The notes: a model not told the origin generated them from the letters alone. Numbered from the stretch's first letter, positions 21,043-29,600 are shown. The stretch is 64,000 bases of DNA from Acidobacteriota bacterium (GCA_022820545.1 JAJEFG010000027.1:1-64000); one strand, 5' to 3'. Numbers and translations: made by a program.

Positions 21043-22101
21043 ATGGCGATCTTCCTGGCGCTCGCCGTGGTCCTCGTTCCGGGTGGCGACGCCTTCGGCT
21101 ACCGGTTCTTCTGGCGAACCGTGGATGACTCGGCGTTGCCGGTCGCGGCCAACGCCGCCCGCTGGGACCCGGCGGTCTGGGGGCCGGGAAGGACGTTGCA
21201 GTTCGTCGTTGGCGACTCGCCGCGGTGGACGGAGCCCTGGGAGGATGCCCGCGGGGAAGAGCAGGATCCGCCGTTCGAGAGCCTGGAAGACGTGATCCCC
21301 TTCGCCCGGAGGGCGCTCGCCTTCTGGTCGGCGCCCCCCAGTACGGATATCCACTGGACCGTTGCCGGGGTGGGCGGCGAACTCCACGCGGAACGCGACC
21401 ATGTCAACGCCATCCGGATGCACCCGTTCGGCCACGGAGCGTCCTATGCCCACATCTGGGACCGGAACGGGGAGATCGTGGAGTGCGACGTGTCGCTGAA
21501 TCCGCGGCACACCCAGGACCTCGAGGGCCGGGGCCTGGAGGTGCTGATTCACGAGTTCGGTCACTGCATCGGCCTCGCGCACTCGGCGATGTTTCCGACC
21601 TGGGACACCTGGGGATGGCGCCACGGCTTCCGGCCCGCCCTCTGGGATACGGATCCGGTGATGTCCTACGGCTACCTGCCGGAACCCGGGTTGACCCCCG
21701 ACGACCTCATCGGCGCCTCGCTGCTCCGGCCCGCACCCGGCTGGCTGGACCGGGTCGGCAGCATCGCGGGGCAGGTGACCCTGGACGGCCGCCCCGCCCG
21801 CTACGTCCCGGTGTTCGCGACGCGGATCTCCGGCGAGGAGGTCGTCGCCTCGGCGAACACGTTCACGAACGGCGAGGGCTTCTTCGCCATCGAGGGACTC
21901 TCGCCCGGCGGCTACCTGCTGGCCGCCGGCGCGATGGGCGACATCAGCGGGAACTCGTCGCTGGTGGACCGGGGCGCCACGCTCGGCTCGACCGACCAGT
22001 ACCTGCTGGAACCGGTGCGCGTCGTGGCGGGACAGGAGACCAGGGTTCCTCCGGTTCCCCTGCGGGCGGGACGCGAGGCGTCTCCCTTCCGGCGCGAATG
22101 A
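21043..22101 (+). CDS. secreted matrixin-like zinc metalloprotease
   Basis: The protein has the metzincin zinc site HEFGHCIGLAH (about residues 169-179), matching HExxHxxGxxH, and a Met-turn candidate VMSYGY about 35 residues later. After the protease domain comes a carboxypeptidase-regulatory-like beta-sandwich (ITLDGRPARYVPVF-type segment, read as GQVTLDGRPARYVPVF). The Met at 21043 is chosen because it begins a plausible signal peptide (MAIFLALAVVLVPGG); an earlier GTG is possible. The stop overlaps the start of the following lipoprotein gene (ATGA), so the two are coupled. Confidence 0.75.
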   Translation: MAIFLALAVVLVPGGDAFGYRFFWRTVDDSALPVAANAARWDPAVWGPGRTLQFVVGDSPRWTEPWEDARGEEQDPPFESLEDVIPFARRALAFWSAPPSTDIHWTVAGVGGELHAERDHVNAIRMHPFGHGASYAHIWDRNGEIVECDVSLNPRHTQDLEGRGLEVLIHEFGHCIGLAHSAMFPTWDTWGWRHGFRPALWDTDPVMSYGYLPEPGLTPDDLIGASLLRPAPGWLDRVGSIAGQVTLDGRPARYVPVFATRISGEEVVASANTFTNGEGFFAIEGLSPGGYLLAAGAMGDISGNSSLVDRGATLGSTDQYLLEPVRVVAGQETRVPPVPLRAGREASPFRRE

Positions 22102-22937
22102 CCCGTAAGCTGCTGCTCGCCGCCCTGCTGGCCGCGCCGGCGCTCTTCGCCTGTGGCGGAGGCGAGAGCGCTCCCGTCGCGCCGCCGCCACCTCCTCCCC
22201 CGCCTCCGGCGTTCGCGATTTCGTTCGCGGAGACGGCGCTCGAGGTCCGCGAGGGGGAGACGCTCGCGGTGGGCGTGCGATACGAGGTCCGGGATCTCCC
22301 CGGCCCGGTGCAGGTCCGCCTCAGCGCCACCCACGACGGCGCGTCGGAGGCCGACTACGAGCTCGGGGTGGATTCGGTGGAGCTCCCGGCGGGCCACGAC
22401 CTCGCCGGCGAGGCGAACTTCGAGCTTTCCGCCGTGGCCGACCTCTTCTTCACCGAGGGCGCCGAAGTCCTGCCGCTCGCCTTCGCCTATTCCGGCGGAC
22501 CGGCCGATCTGGGTGATCCGGTCGAGATCTCGATCCTCGAGGCGGGCGCCTCGCCGTGTCCGGGCATCAGCATCATCGGGCTCCCCTGGCGGGAAGAGGA
22601 ATCCCCGGACGAAGACCTGGCGAACATGCTCGCCACCACGCTGAACCTGGAGATCGGGGCGGGCGGCGCCGGTGTCCGGCTGGAGATCCTGGGGCCGTAC
22701 TTCGATCTCGGCACGAACGGCCGGATCGCGGAATCCGTGTCGGCGTTCGGGATCAATCGGTGGAGCGTCCGCACCGGGTCCGGAGCGATCGTGCACGAAC
22801 TGGACGTGAACTGGTCCGGCGAGGAGTGGTTCGAGGAGGAGGCGGAGGAGAGCCTCGACCTGGCGTTCCTCGGCGGTGCGTGCTCCGGCGACCCGGTCGC
22901 CTCGTGCACCAGCGCCGGCTGCGAGATCGTCCCCTAG
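22098..22937 (+). CDS. proline-rich-linker lipoprotein of unknown function
   Basis: The 279-residue protein has a lipobox (APALFAC, followed by GGGES) and then a run of prolines that acts as a flexible linker. Two domains follow: a beta-rich region of Calx-beta/immunoglobulin-like character (residues about 40-150, ALEVREGETLAVGVRYEV) and a C-terminal domain ending with several cysteines (GGACSGDP, ASCTSAGC). It overlaps the metalloprotease gene by four bases, suggesting a partner, substrate or inhibitor. No specific family was recognised. Confidence 0.65.
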   Translation: MTRKLLLAALLAAPALFACGGGESAPVAPPPPPPPPPAFAISFAETALEVREGETLAVGVRYEVRDLPGPVQVRLSATHDGASEADYELGVDSVELPAGHDLAGEANFELSAVADLFFTEGAEVLPLAFAYSGGPADLGDPVEISILEAGASPCPGISIIGLPWREEESPDEDLANMLATTLNLEIGAGGAGVRLEILGPYFDLGTNGRIAESVSAFGINRWSVRTGSGAIVHELDVNWSGEEWFEEEAEESLDLAFLGGACSGDPVASCTSAGCEIVP

Positions 22938-22956
22938 CAGTCCCCGGGCGCGTCGA

Positions 22957-24381
22957 TCAGATCGGCGGCAGTTCCTCGTGCCAGGAAGTTCGCTCCTGGT
23001 AGGCGTGGGCGACCTGGAGCAATCGGCCCTCGGAGAAGGGCGGCCCGTAGATCTGGAGGGCAAGGGGTCGCATCGGCGGCTCCGACGTGAACCCGCACCC
23101 CATGGTGAGGCCCGGATAGCCGGTCATGTTGCCGATGAAGGTGTTTCCGGGACGGCTGTCCAGCTCATCGGGATCGGTCCCCGCGCGGACGTCGCTCATG
23201 GCCGCCGCCTCCGAACGGAGCGGATCGGCGGGGGAGAGCGAACTGGGCACGATCATCACGTCGCAGCTCTGGAAGACCTCCGCCATCTCCTCCTGCAGGA
23301 TGGTTCGCAGCCGCAGGGCCTTGATGTAGTCGGTGGCGGGGTAGAACTTCGCCACCTCCAGCCGTTCGCGCACCAGCGGATCAAGATCCTCGGGCTGCTC
23401 GGCGAGGCGCTTCTCGTGGAACGTCGTGGCCTCCGCCATGGCGACGATCCACCCGGCGCCCCCGGCGAGGTGCGCGTGGGGCACTTCGACGTCCACGACC
23501 TCCGCCCCGTCCGCCGTGAGCAGCGCGATGGCGGAGCGGACCGCCTCCTGCATCTCGTCGGTAGCGCTTTCGAAGAACCCCGCGACGGGGACGCCGATGC
23601 GGAGACCGGAGACTTCCGGCGTGAGTCCCGCGAGATAGTCCGGAACCGCCATGTCGGCCGCCGTCGGGTCCCGGGGATCCGCACCGGCGATCGCGCCGAG
23701 CATCGCCGCGGCGTCCCAGGCGGTGCGCGTCATGGGCCCCGCGTGGTCGAGGGTCCAACTGAGCGTGGTGACCCCGAAGCGGCTGATCCGGCCGTAGGTC
23801 TGCTTGAGGCCGACGATGCCGCAGGCGGCGGCGGGACCACGAATGGAGCCCCCGGTGTCGGTTCCGATCGAGAGCGGGATCAGGCGGGCGGCCAGGGCGG
23901 CGCCGGAACCCGAGGAAGACCCGGAGGGCGTGTAGTCGGTCGCCCAGGGATTGCGCGCCGGGCCGAACCCGGAGAGCACCCCGCTGCCCATCGCGAACTC
24001 GAGGAGGTTCAGCTTGCCGATCAGGATGGCGCCCGCCGCATTCAGTCGCGCGGTGATGGTGGACTCGTGGTCCGGAACCCAGTCGGCGGTCGCCTGCGAG
24101 CCGTTCGTGGTGAGGATGCCGGCGGTCGCGAGGATGTCCTTCGGGGCGTACGGGATTCCGTGCAGAGGGCCGCGCCAGTCGCCCGCGGCGATCTCCGCTT
24201 CGGCCGCCCGCGCCCGCTCGCGGGCGTGATCGGCGGTGACCGTGATGAAGGAGTTGATGATCGGATCCACGGCCTCGATATGGGCGAGGTGGGCGTCCAC
24301 GACCTCGACGGGCGAGAGTTCCCGGCGGCGGATCCGCTCGGAAAGCGCGCGGCCGCTGAGCTGGCAGAGTTCCGGGATCAT
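22957..24381 (-). CDS. amidase signature family hydrolase
   Basis: The 474-residue protein has the amidase-signature Ser-cisSer-Lys triad: Lys in YAPKDILAT (about residue 82), the glycine-serine motif GSSSGSGAALAA (about 150-160) and the catalytic Ser in GTDTGGSIRGPA (about 177). Family members hydrolyse amides; GatA-like, indoleacetamide and nylon-oligomer hydrolases share this fold, so the substrate cannot be fixed. No gatB or gatC is adjacent, which argues against tRNA amidotransferase. A small Tat-lipoprotein gene lies just upstream in the same orientation. Confidence 0.85.
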   Translation of the reverse strand: MIPELCQLSGRALSERIRRRELSPVEVVDAHLAHIEAVDPIINSFITVTADHARERARAAEAEIAAGDWRGPLHGIPYAPKDILATAGILTTNGSQATADWVPDHESTITARLNAAGAILIGKLNLLEFAMGSGVLSGFGPARNPWATDYTPSGSSSGSGAALAARLIPLSIGTDTGGSIRGPAAACGIVGLKQTYGRISRFGVTTLSWTLDHAGPMTRTAWDAAAMLGAIAGADPRDPTAADMAVPDYLAGLTPEVSGLRIGVPVAGFFESATDEMQEAVRSAIALLTADGAEVVDVEVPHAHLAGGAGWIVAMAEATTFHEKRLAEQPEDLDPLVRERLEVAKFYPATDYIKALRLRTILQEEMAEVFQSCDVMIVPSSLSPADPLRSEAAAMSDVRAGTDPDELDSRPGNTFIGNMTGYPGLTMGCGFTSEPPMRPLALQIYGPPFSEGRLLQVAHAYQERTSWHEELPPI

Positions 24382-24385
24382 CGGA

Positions 24386-24709
24386 TCACTCCCCTGGGTC
24401 CGCCGCGCCCGGTCCGCGGGCGACGAACGTCACGGCGGGTTCGACCAGGTCCGGGATCTCCAGTTCCCGAACGGCGCGAAAGAAGGCGTGATTCATGCGC
24501 ACCGCCGGGAGAATCGTGGACAGCCGGTCCGCGGGCAGCGGGTGATCGAGCAGGCTGTTCGCGTACCCGAGGGCGGTGACCGTCGGGCCGGCGCCCGGGT
24601 CCGGCCCGGTCTCGCACCCCGCGAGGATCAGGGGCGCCGCGACCGGCGCCGCGGCGGCGCTGCCGAGCAGCCGCCGGCGGGTCATGGGTTTCGGAGTGCG
24701 CCTCGACAT
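24386..24709 (-). CDS. small Tat-type lipoprotein
   Basis: The 107-residue protein starts with a twin-arginine motif (MTRRRLLGSAAAA) and a lipobox (LILAGC), so it is predicted to be folded before export and lipid-anchored. The remaining ~75 residues (for example LDHPLPADRLSTILPAV) match no recognised fold. It sits immediately upstream of the amidase gene and is probably co-transcribed, suggesting a small accessory subunit as seen in other Tat-exported enzymes. Function unknown. Confidence 0.6.
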   Translation of the reverse strand: MSRRTPKPMTRRRLLGSAAAAPVAAPLILAGCETGPDPGAGPTVTALGYANSLLDHPLPADRLSTILPAVRMNHAFFRAVRELEIPDLVEPAVTFVARGPGAADPGE

Positions 24710-24811
24710 AACGGACCTCCGCTCTTGTGAACCGGGCCCCGATTCTACCGGCGCGGCCTGGGGAGCGGGACCGGGGTGGTCCCGCTCCCGGCCGGGGTAT
24801 CCTTATGTCCC

Positions 24812-25537
24812 GTGCTGCTTCGCGAAGCCGATCGCACGGCGGTCCGGAAACACTTCGAGGACCTTGCCGGCCCCGTCTCCGCCACCGTCTATTCGCGGCC
24901 CGAAAGCTCTCTCGTGGTGCCGGGCCGGACATCCTGCCGGACCTGTCCGACGACCGAGGCGCTGTTGCGGGAGGTGGAAGAGCTTTCCGAGCGGTTCACC
25001 GTGGAGATCCGGGACGTGGACCAGGCTCCGGATGCGGCGCGCGACGCGGGAATCGTCCGTTTGCCGGCGATCGAACTCACCGGCGCCGCCAAGGGGCGGG
25101 TGCGTTTCCTGGGGCTGCCGGACGGTCACGAATTCGGTTCGCTGATCACCGCGGCGACCTGGGTTTCCGGGGCGCCGCTGACGCTTTCCGAAGATGCCAC
25201 CGAGCAGTTGTCGGCGCTCCGGCGTCCGGTCCACGTGAAGGTCTTCACGACCCCCACCTGACCCTGGTGCGCACCGGCGGCCAGTCTGGCCGTCCAGTTC
25301 GCGGTGGCGAGCCCCGAGGTGACGACCGACATCGTGATGGTCCAGGAGTTCCCGGACCTGGCGCGGACCTATTCCGTCTCTTCGGTGCCGCTGACCGTGG
25401 TCGAACCGCTGGAAGACGGGGCCGGCGTCACAGGGCAGGGGACCTCGGTGCTCGGGGCCCGGGGGGAGGAAGCGTTCCTCGCGGCGGTGGCCGAGGTGGG
25501 CGCCGTCTCCAATCCGGATGAGGAGCCGCGATCGTGA
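24812..25537 (+). CDS. two-domain glutaredoxin-like selenoprotein (UxxC), TGA-encoded Sec
   Basis: The reading frame runs from GTG 24812 to TGA 25537 with one internal in-frame TGA at 25259-25261. Read through, it gives 241 residues with two thioredoxin-fold domains like archaeal/bacterial protein disulfide oxidoreductases. The first site is CRTC (Cys42, Cys45); the second is U-P-W-C (position 150 to Cys153) inside FTTPT-U-PWCAPAA. That is exactly where relatives carry CPYC after the same TPT. The downstream frame continues in family fashion (SPEVTTDIVMVQEFPDLA, VSSVPLTVVE). A hairpin 21 bases after the TGA resembles a bacterial SECIS. The frame ends in a GTGA overlap with the next gene. Alternatives are a nonsense mutation or sequencing error. 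Confidence 0.8.
25259..25261 (+). other. in-frame TGA, probable selenocysteine codon
   Basis: The TGA replaces the first cysteine of the second CxxC site of the glutaredoxin-like protein. The frame stays open on both sides, and the residues around it match the family, so selenocysteine insertion is the simplest reading. Confidence 0.75.
25276..25294 (+). promoter_or_regulatory. bacterial SECIS-like hairpin
   Basis: The arms GGCGGCC (25276-25282) and GGCCGTC (25288-25294) pair over seven base pairs, including one G-U, around a five-base loop AGTCT with G as its second base. The loop begins 21 bases after the TGA. Published descriptions of bacterial SECIS elements call for a short stem, a small apical loop with a G among the first two bases, and a spacing of roughly 16-37 bases; this hairpin fits. 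Confidence 0.7.
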
Positions 25538-27039
25538 GCGGTCAGCGTCCCCGGTATCCCAGCGCGGACTGGCGGGTGGACCGGCGCCGGGCGCTGCGCG
25601 TCCTCTCCGGCGGAGCCGCGGCCGTCCTGGGCGGACCGGTCTTCGCCGGAGAAAGGGCGGCGCCCTTCTCCGAGGACTCGCTCGCCGACCTCGGGCGGCG
25701 TCTCCACGGAGTCCGGAGGCGTTTCGGCCTCCGCCAGGCCATCGGCATCCACGTGGAAGACCTGACGACCGGGGCCGCCCTCTTCAGCCACAACGCGGAC
25801 CGCGGCTACGTGCCGGCCTCGGGCATGAAGCTGCCGATCATGGGGGCCTGTCTCCACTATCTGGGACCGAGCTACCGCTTTCCGACGCGTCTGCTCGTGG
25901 ATGCGCCGCCAACCGAGGACGGCGTCATCGAGGGGCCGGTCCACGTCATCGGCTCTGGGGATCCCAGCATCCAGCGGCATGACATGGACTTCATCGCCGA
26001 TTCCCTGGCGGCGTTCGGGCTCACCGAGATCCGGGGCGACATCGTCCTCGACGACTCGTTCTTCGAGGTCCAGGAGACCGACCAGGCCCTCGTCCGGCGG
26101 CGGATCCGGACCCGGGACCCCATCCAGAGCGCCCTCGGCTACCACTGGAACCGGGTGGAGGTCGCGGGCGTGCCCGGGGACGGCCAGCAGCCGGCGGTGC
26201 GCGATGAGGGGTATGGGTACTACGCCATTCAGAACCGGATGGTGCTGCGCAACTCAGGGCGTCCCTACATCCTGGCGCAGCGCCGGGGCGAGCGCCGGAT
26301 CCGGCTCCAGGGCCGCATCCTCAGGGGCGGCAACGAACGTGTCGCGATGTTCACGGCGACGGAGCCGGCCCTCTATTTCGGCCACGCCCTCAAGGGCAAG
26401 CTCGTCGAGCGCGGCGTGCAGGTGACCGGCGAACCGCGACGGGGGACCGTTCCGGCCGGCGGCGAGAAGCTCCTGCTCTACCGCCACGAGTCCGCCCCCC
26501 TGACCCAGGTCGTGGAGGCGCTCGGCAAGTACAGCAACAACTGGTCCGCCGAACAGCTCCTCTATGCCGTCGGAGCCCATCGCTGGGGGTCGCCCGGAAC
26601 GCGGGAGAAGGGCGTGCGGGCGACGGAGGAGTACCTCGTGGGGCTCGGGTTTCCCGCCGACAGCTTCGCGGTCGACGACGGCTCGGGACTCTCGAGGAAG
26701 AACCGCCTGAGCGCCCGCCTCCTCGTCGGCGTCGTTCGCGATCTGTACAGCCAACCGGAACTCCGGACGGATTTCCTCTGTTCGCTCGCTGTTTCCGGCG
26801 TGGACGGCACCCTCGCCCGCCGCCTCTGGGGCGAAGAGACCCTCGGCCGGGTGGTGGCGAAGACGGGGACCCTCAGCGGGGTCAGTTCGCTCTCCGGGGT
26901 CGCGTTTTCCCTTGCCGCCGAGAACCGGGCGCTCGGTTTTTCGGTCATGACGAACGGCCTCCGCAACTCCTGGAACGCCGACGCCGTCGAAAACCTGATC
27001 GCGGGGGAGCTCGTCCGCTGGAACGGCGTTTCCACCTAG
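25534..27039 (+). CDS. dacB: D-alanyl-D-alanine carboxypeptidase/endopeptidase, PBP4-type
   Basis: The 501-residue protein has the penicillin-binding catalytic motifs in order: SxxK as SGMK (about residues 96-99), SxN as SNN (about 334) and KTG as AKTGTLSG (about 442). A long insertion between the first two motifs is typical of the S13 (DacB/PBP4) family. The N-terminus has a Tat-like or Sec-type signal (RRRALRVLSGGAAAVLGG). It starts with GTG overlapping the stop of the selenoprotein gene, so the two are coupled. It would trim peptidoglycan in the periplasm. Confidence 0.88.
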   Translation: MSGQRPRYPSADWRVDRRRALRVLSGGAAAVLGGPVFAGERAAPFSEDSLADLGRRLHGVRRRFGLRQAIGIHVEDLTTGAALFSHNADRGYVPASGMKLPIMGACLHYLGPSYRFPTRLLVDAPPTEDGVIEGPVHVIGSGDPSIQRHDMDFIADSLAAFGLTEIRGDIVLDDSFFEVQETDQALVRRRIRTRDPIQSALGYHWNRVEVAGVPGDGQQPAVRDEGYGYYAIQNRMVLRNSGRPYILAQRRGERRIRLQGRILRGGNERVAMFTATEPALYFGHALKGKLVERGVQVTGEPRRGTVPAGGEKLLLYRHESAPLTQVVEALGKYSNNWSAEQLLYAVGAHRWGSPGTREKGVRATEEYLVGLGFPADSFAVDDGSGLSRKNRLSARLLVGVVRDLYSQPELRTDFLCSLAVSGVDGTLARRLWGEETLGRVVAKTGTLSGVSSLSGVAFSLAAENRALGFSVMTNGLRNSWNADAVENLIAGELVRWNGVST

Positions 27040-27045
27040 TTCCGT

Positions 27046-28143
27046 GTGAAGGCCGTCCCCGGACTCGATCCCCCCGAATACGTCGGCTGGACCGAAGATC
27101 CGGAACTCCTCGGTGAGTTCGGGGCGACGGCCCTGCGCGACTCGCGGCGCGCCACCGTCGTTCGGGGGCTCGGCGAGCCGGCGAGGCTCCGGCTCTACGA
27201 GGGGCTCGTCCGCAACCGGCTCCACGACCTGCAACTGAAGCGCTGGGTCCGCTCCGGCGTGCTGTCCAAGGCGTGGCTCGGGCCCGGCGAGGAGGCCGTG
27301 ACCGTCGGGGCCTGCCACGCGCTCCAACCCGGCGACGCCGTCGGGCCGATGATCCGCAACATCGGCGCCTGCCACGAACGAGGGATGAGTCTGGCCTCCA
27401 TGTTTCGCGGGGCCCTCGGCACCGCGGACGGACCGGCCCGGGGCAGGGACCTCCACTTCGGCGACCTCGAGCGAGGGATCGTGGCCCCCATCAGCATGGT
27501 CGGTTCCCTTGTCCCGGTGTGCGCCGGCATGGCGCTCGCCTTCCGGCTCCGGGGGGAATCGAGAGTGGCCCTGACCTGGGCCGGGGACGGCACCACGGCA
27601 ACGGCGGCCTTCCACGAGGGCATGGTGTCCGCCGTGGCGCTCCGGGCGCCGCTCGTCGTGGTGATCCAGAACAACCGGATCGCGCTCGGGACGCCGCTGC
27701 CGGAAGGAGCCGAGGAACGGCTCGCGCAACTCGGCGGCGCCTACGGAATCTCCAGTCTGCCGGTGGACGGCAACAACGTGCTCGACGTGTTCGCGGCCAC
27801 GATGCTCGCCCGGCAGGAGGCCCTCGCCGCGTCCCGGCCCGTCTTTCTGGTGGCGGACACCTTCCGGATGGGCGGGCACGCCACCCACGACGAAGGAGAA
27901 AGCCGGAGGATCCTGCCGGCCGACCTGTTCGTGCACTACGGCCGGCGGGATCCGGTCCGCACCTATCGGGCGTTTCTGCGGCTGGGCGGCGCCGGCGGGG
28001 AGCCGGTACCCGACGGCGTACTGGAGGAGATCGAAACGCGGGTGGAGGCGGAAGTCAGGAGCGCCGAACGCGAGGCGCTCACCTCGCAGTCCACTGGCCG
28101 GCCCGATCCGGGCGGGGCGGGGGAGGGGGTCTTCGGCCCCTGA
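27046..28143 (+). CDS. orphan thiamine-pyrophosphate dehydrogenase E1-alpha-like protein
   Basis: The 365-residue protein resembles the alpha subunit of pyruvate or branched-chain 2-oxoacid dehydrogenase E1. The TPP/Mg motif is present as GDGTTATAAFHEG ending in QNNRIALG (about residues 180-215). The N-terminal WLGPGEEAVTVGACHAL and C-terminal FRMGGHATHDEGE also fit. No E1-beta, E2 or E3 gene is in the neighbourhood, so the partner subunits must be elsewhere or the enzyme works alone. GTG start 27046, six bases after the preceding stop, suggests operon membership with dacB. Confidence 0.8.
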   Translation: MKAVPGLDPPEYVGWTEDPELLGEFGATALRDSRRATVVRGLGEPARLRLYEGLVRNRLHDLQLKRWVRSGVLSKAWLGPGEEAVTVGACHALQPGDAVGPMIRNIGACHERGMSLASMFRGALGTADGPARGRDLHFGDLERGIVAPISMVGSLVPVCAGMALAFRLRGESRVALTWAGDGTTATAAFHEGMVSAVALRAPLVVVIQNNRIALGTPLPEGAEERLAQLGGAYGISSLPVDGNNVLDVFAATMLARQEALAASRPVFLVADTFRMGGHATHDEGESRRILPADLFVHYGRRDPVRTYRAFLRLGGAGGEPVPDGVLEEIETRVEAEVRSAEREALTSQSTGRPDPGGAGEGVFGP

Positions 28144-28147
28144 GCCG

Positions 28148-28573
28148 CTACAGGCGGGTCTTGGCCGGGAAGTGGTTGAGCCCGAGCCGGGCCGCGGTAC
28201 GGTCCGTCTGATCCACGATCGCAGCGGCGTTGATGCCGATCGCGATGACGATCGCTTCGCTGATCTCTTCCTTGGTGGCCCCCAGCTTGAGGGCCTTCTT
28301 CACGTGCCCGTCGAGGCAGCCTTCGCACTGGGCGATCAGGGAACAGGCGAGGGCGATCAGCTCCTGCACCTTGGGATCGAGATGCTTGTTCTCGGAAAAG
28401 TAGGTTTCCTTGTAGAACTGGCCGTAGATGGCCTTCATCCGGGGCTCGAGCATCGAATAGGAGGCCGGGGCCGAGCCGTTCGCCTTCTGCTGGGCGTTTT
28501 CGTTCCCCGCCGGCTTCGGTTCATAGTCGATCCCGGGAATCCGGGCCTCGGGGGCCGCTACGTTGTCCGCCAT
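28148..28573 (-). CDS. AhpD-like / carboxymuconolactone decarboxylase family protein
   Basis: The protein has the CMD/AhpD fold with a CEGC site followed by LDGHVKKALKLGAT, the CxxC...H arrangement used by AhpD-type peroxidase reductases. The Met at 28573 is chosen as start because an upstream extension lacks family similarity. It is convergent with the E1-alpha-like gene. A redox role alongside thioredoxin-fold proteins in the vicinity is plausible but not shown. Confidence 0.8.
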   Translation of the reverse strand: MADNVAAPEARIPGIDYEPKPAGNENAQQKANGSAPASYSMLEPRMKAIYGQFYKETYFSENKHLDPKVQELIALACSLIAQCEGCLDGHVKKALKLGATKEEISEAIVIAIGINAAAIVDQTDRTAARLGLNHFPAKTRL

Positions 28574-28712
28574 GCCGAATGTTGCCTCGTGCCCGCCGCT
28601 CTCGGCCGGGACTTCGTTTCGGAGGACGGCGGGTGGGAAGGCCACCGGTCTGGCGCCGCCCGCTCAGCGCGTCGAAAGAGGAGTAACCGGGGAAGGTTAG
28701 CATTCCGAACGC

Positions 28713-29177
28713 GTGCCGGTCTTTCGATGTTCCGTAGCGCTGGCGGCTCCGCTGGATGCGGTCTTTTCGTTCTTCTCGAACGCCGCGAACCTGGAGGTGC
28801 TCACGCCGCCCTGGCTCCGCTTCCGGGTCCTGACCGAGGGCGAGATCCCGATGGCGCGCGGCACGCAGATCGACTATCGGCTGCGTCTTCACGGTCTGCC
28901 CCTTCGCTGGCGCAGCGAGATCACCGCCTGGGAGCCGCCGCGTCGCTTCGTGGACGAACAGGTGATCGGCCCCTACCGGAGCTGGGTTCACGAGCACCGG
29001 TTCGATATCGAAGAGCGCCCGGGCAGGGAACCGGTGGTGATCGCTTCCGACGAGGTGCGCTACGAGGCGCCGGGTGGATCTCTGGTCGAGCGGCTCCTCG
29101 TCGCTCCCGATCTCAAACGGATCTTCCGGTATCGGACGGCCAGGCTCCGGGAGCGGTTCGGTTGGCCGGACGACTGA
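28713..29177 (+). CDS. SRPBCC-family polyketide-cyclase-like protein
   Basis: The 154-residue protein has the START/Bet v1-like pattern of the SRPBCC family: VFSFFSNAANLEVLTPPWL near the N-terminus and a helix RLRERFGWPD at the C-terminus. ITAWEPPRRFVDEQVIGPY matches the central beta-sheet. Such proteins bind hydrophobic ligands; this one is close to ribosome-association toxin/cyclase-like members but the ligand is unknown. GTG start at 28713. Confidence 0.8.
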   Translation: MPVFRCSVALAAPLDAVFSFFSNAANLEVLTPPWLRFRVLTEGEIPMARGTQIDYRLRLHGLPLRWRSEITAWEPPRRFVDEQVIGPYRSWVHEHRFDIEERPGREPVVIASDEVRYEAPGGSLVERLLVAPDLKRIFRYRTARLRERFGWPDD

Positions 29178-29472
29178 CGCCGCGCAAACGGGGATCGCCG
29201 CCCAATGTCGGCGCGCCGACATTGGTGGCCGGAGGCGACGGCAGCCTTCTTCGGGGGGCATTGGCGAGAAGAAGTCTGCGGCCCTTGGGCCCCGTGCCGA
29301 ACGGAAACGGGTGTTCCAGACTTTCGATGCGGCAGGCGTTCCTGGTATCCGCGCCGAGGCGGCGGTCGCGTTTTTCCGGGCACGGTGGCGCCGTGCGCAT
29401 TGCGGAGCACCGCGCGTGCCGGCCAGAGGCCGGCGTTCGCACCGTTTCGCGACTCCCAAGCGCCGCGCGCGC
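29178..29472. repeat. non-coding repeat-rich junction
   Basis: This stretch contains a 24-bp perfect palindrome at 29202-29225 (arms CCAATGTCGGCG). It also holds the GCCGGCC-AGA-GGCCGGC inverted repeat at 29418-29434, which is the reverse orientation of the element at 11033-11049. No gene was recognised. It lies where the chromosome-like part gives way to element-like genes. Confidence 0.55.
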
Positions 29473-29600
29473 TTATCGGATGTTGCGCCAGCAACTTCGG
29501 ATAAGCACCGCGCTCTTATCGGATGCTGCGAAAGGCGTGGCTTCGTTCCGAATTGGCCGCGAATCCTTATCGAAAGCTGCTTTCGCAGCTTCCGATAAGG
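29472..29600. repeat. cluster of CTTATCGGAWGYTGC inverted repeats
   Basis: The 15-base motif CTTATCGGAWGYTGC occurs five times with small variations: 29472-29486 and 29515-29529 forward, 29566-29580 forward, and 29491-29505 and 29585-29599 reverse. Two pairs form hairpins, 29472-29505 (15-base arms, 13 matched) and 29565-29600 (16-base arms, 15 matched, TTTC loop). Possible roles are a recombination or insertion hotspot, a terminator, or REP-type DNA. Confidence 0.55.

Noticed and set aside
25259-25261. Treating the TGA as a simple pseudogene stop
   Set aside because: Frame conservation, the matched TPT-x-PWC context and the hairpin favour selenocysteine, though the stop reading cannot be excluded.
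29472-29600. Reading the hairpin cluster as integron attC sites
   Set aside because: The core GTTRRRY sequences needed for attC are not present, and no cassette array or integron integrase is nearby.
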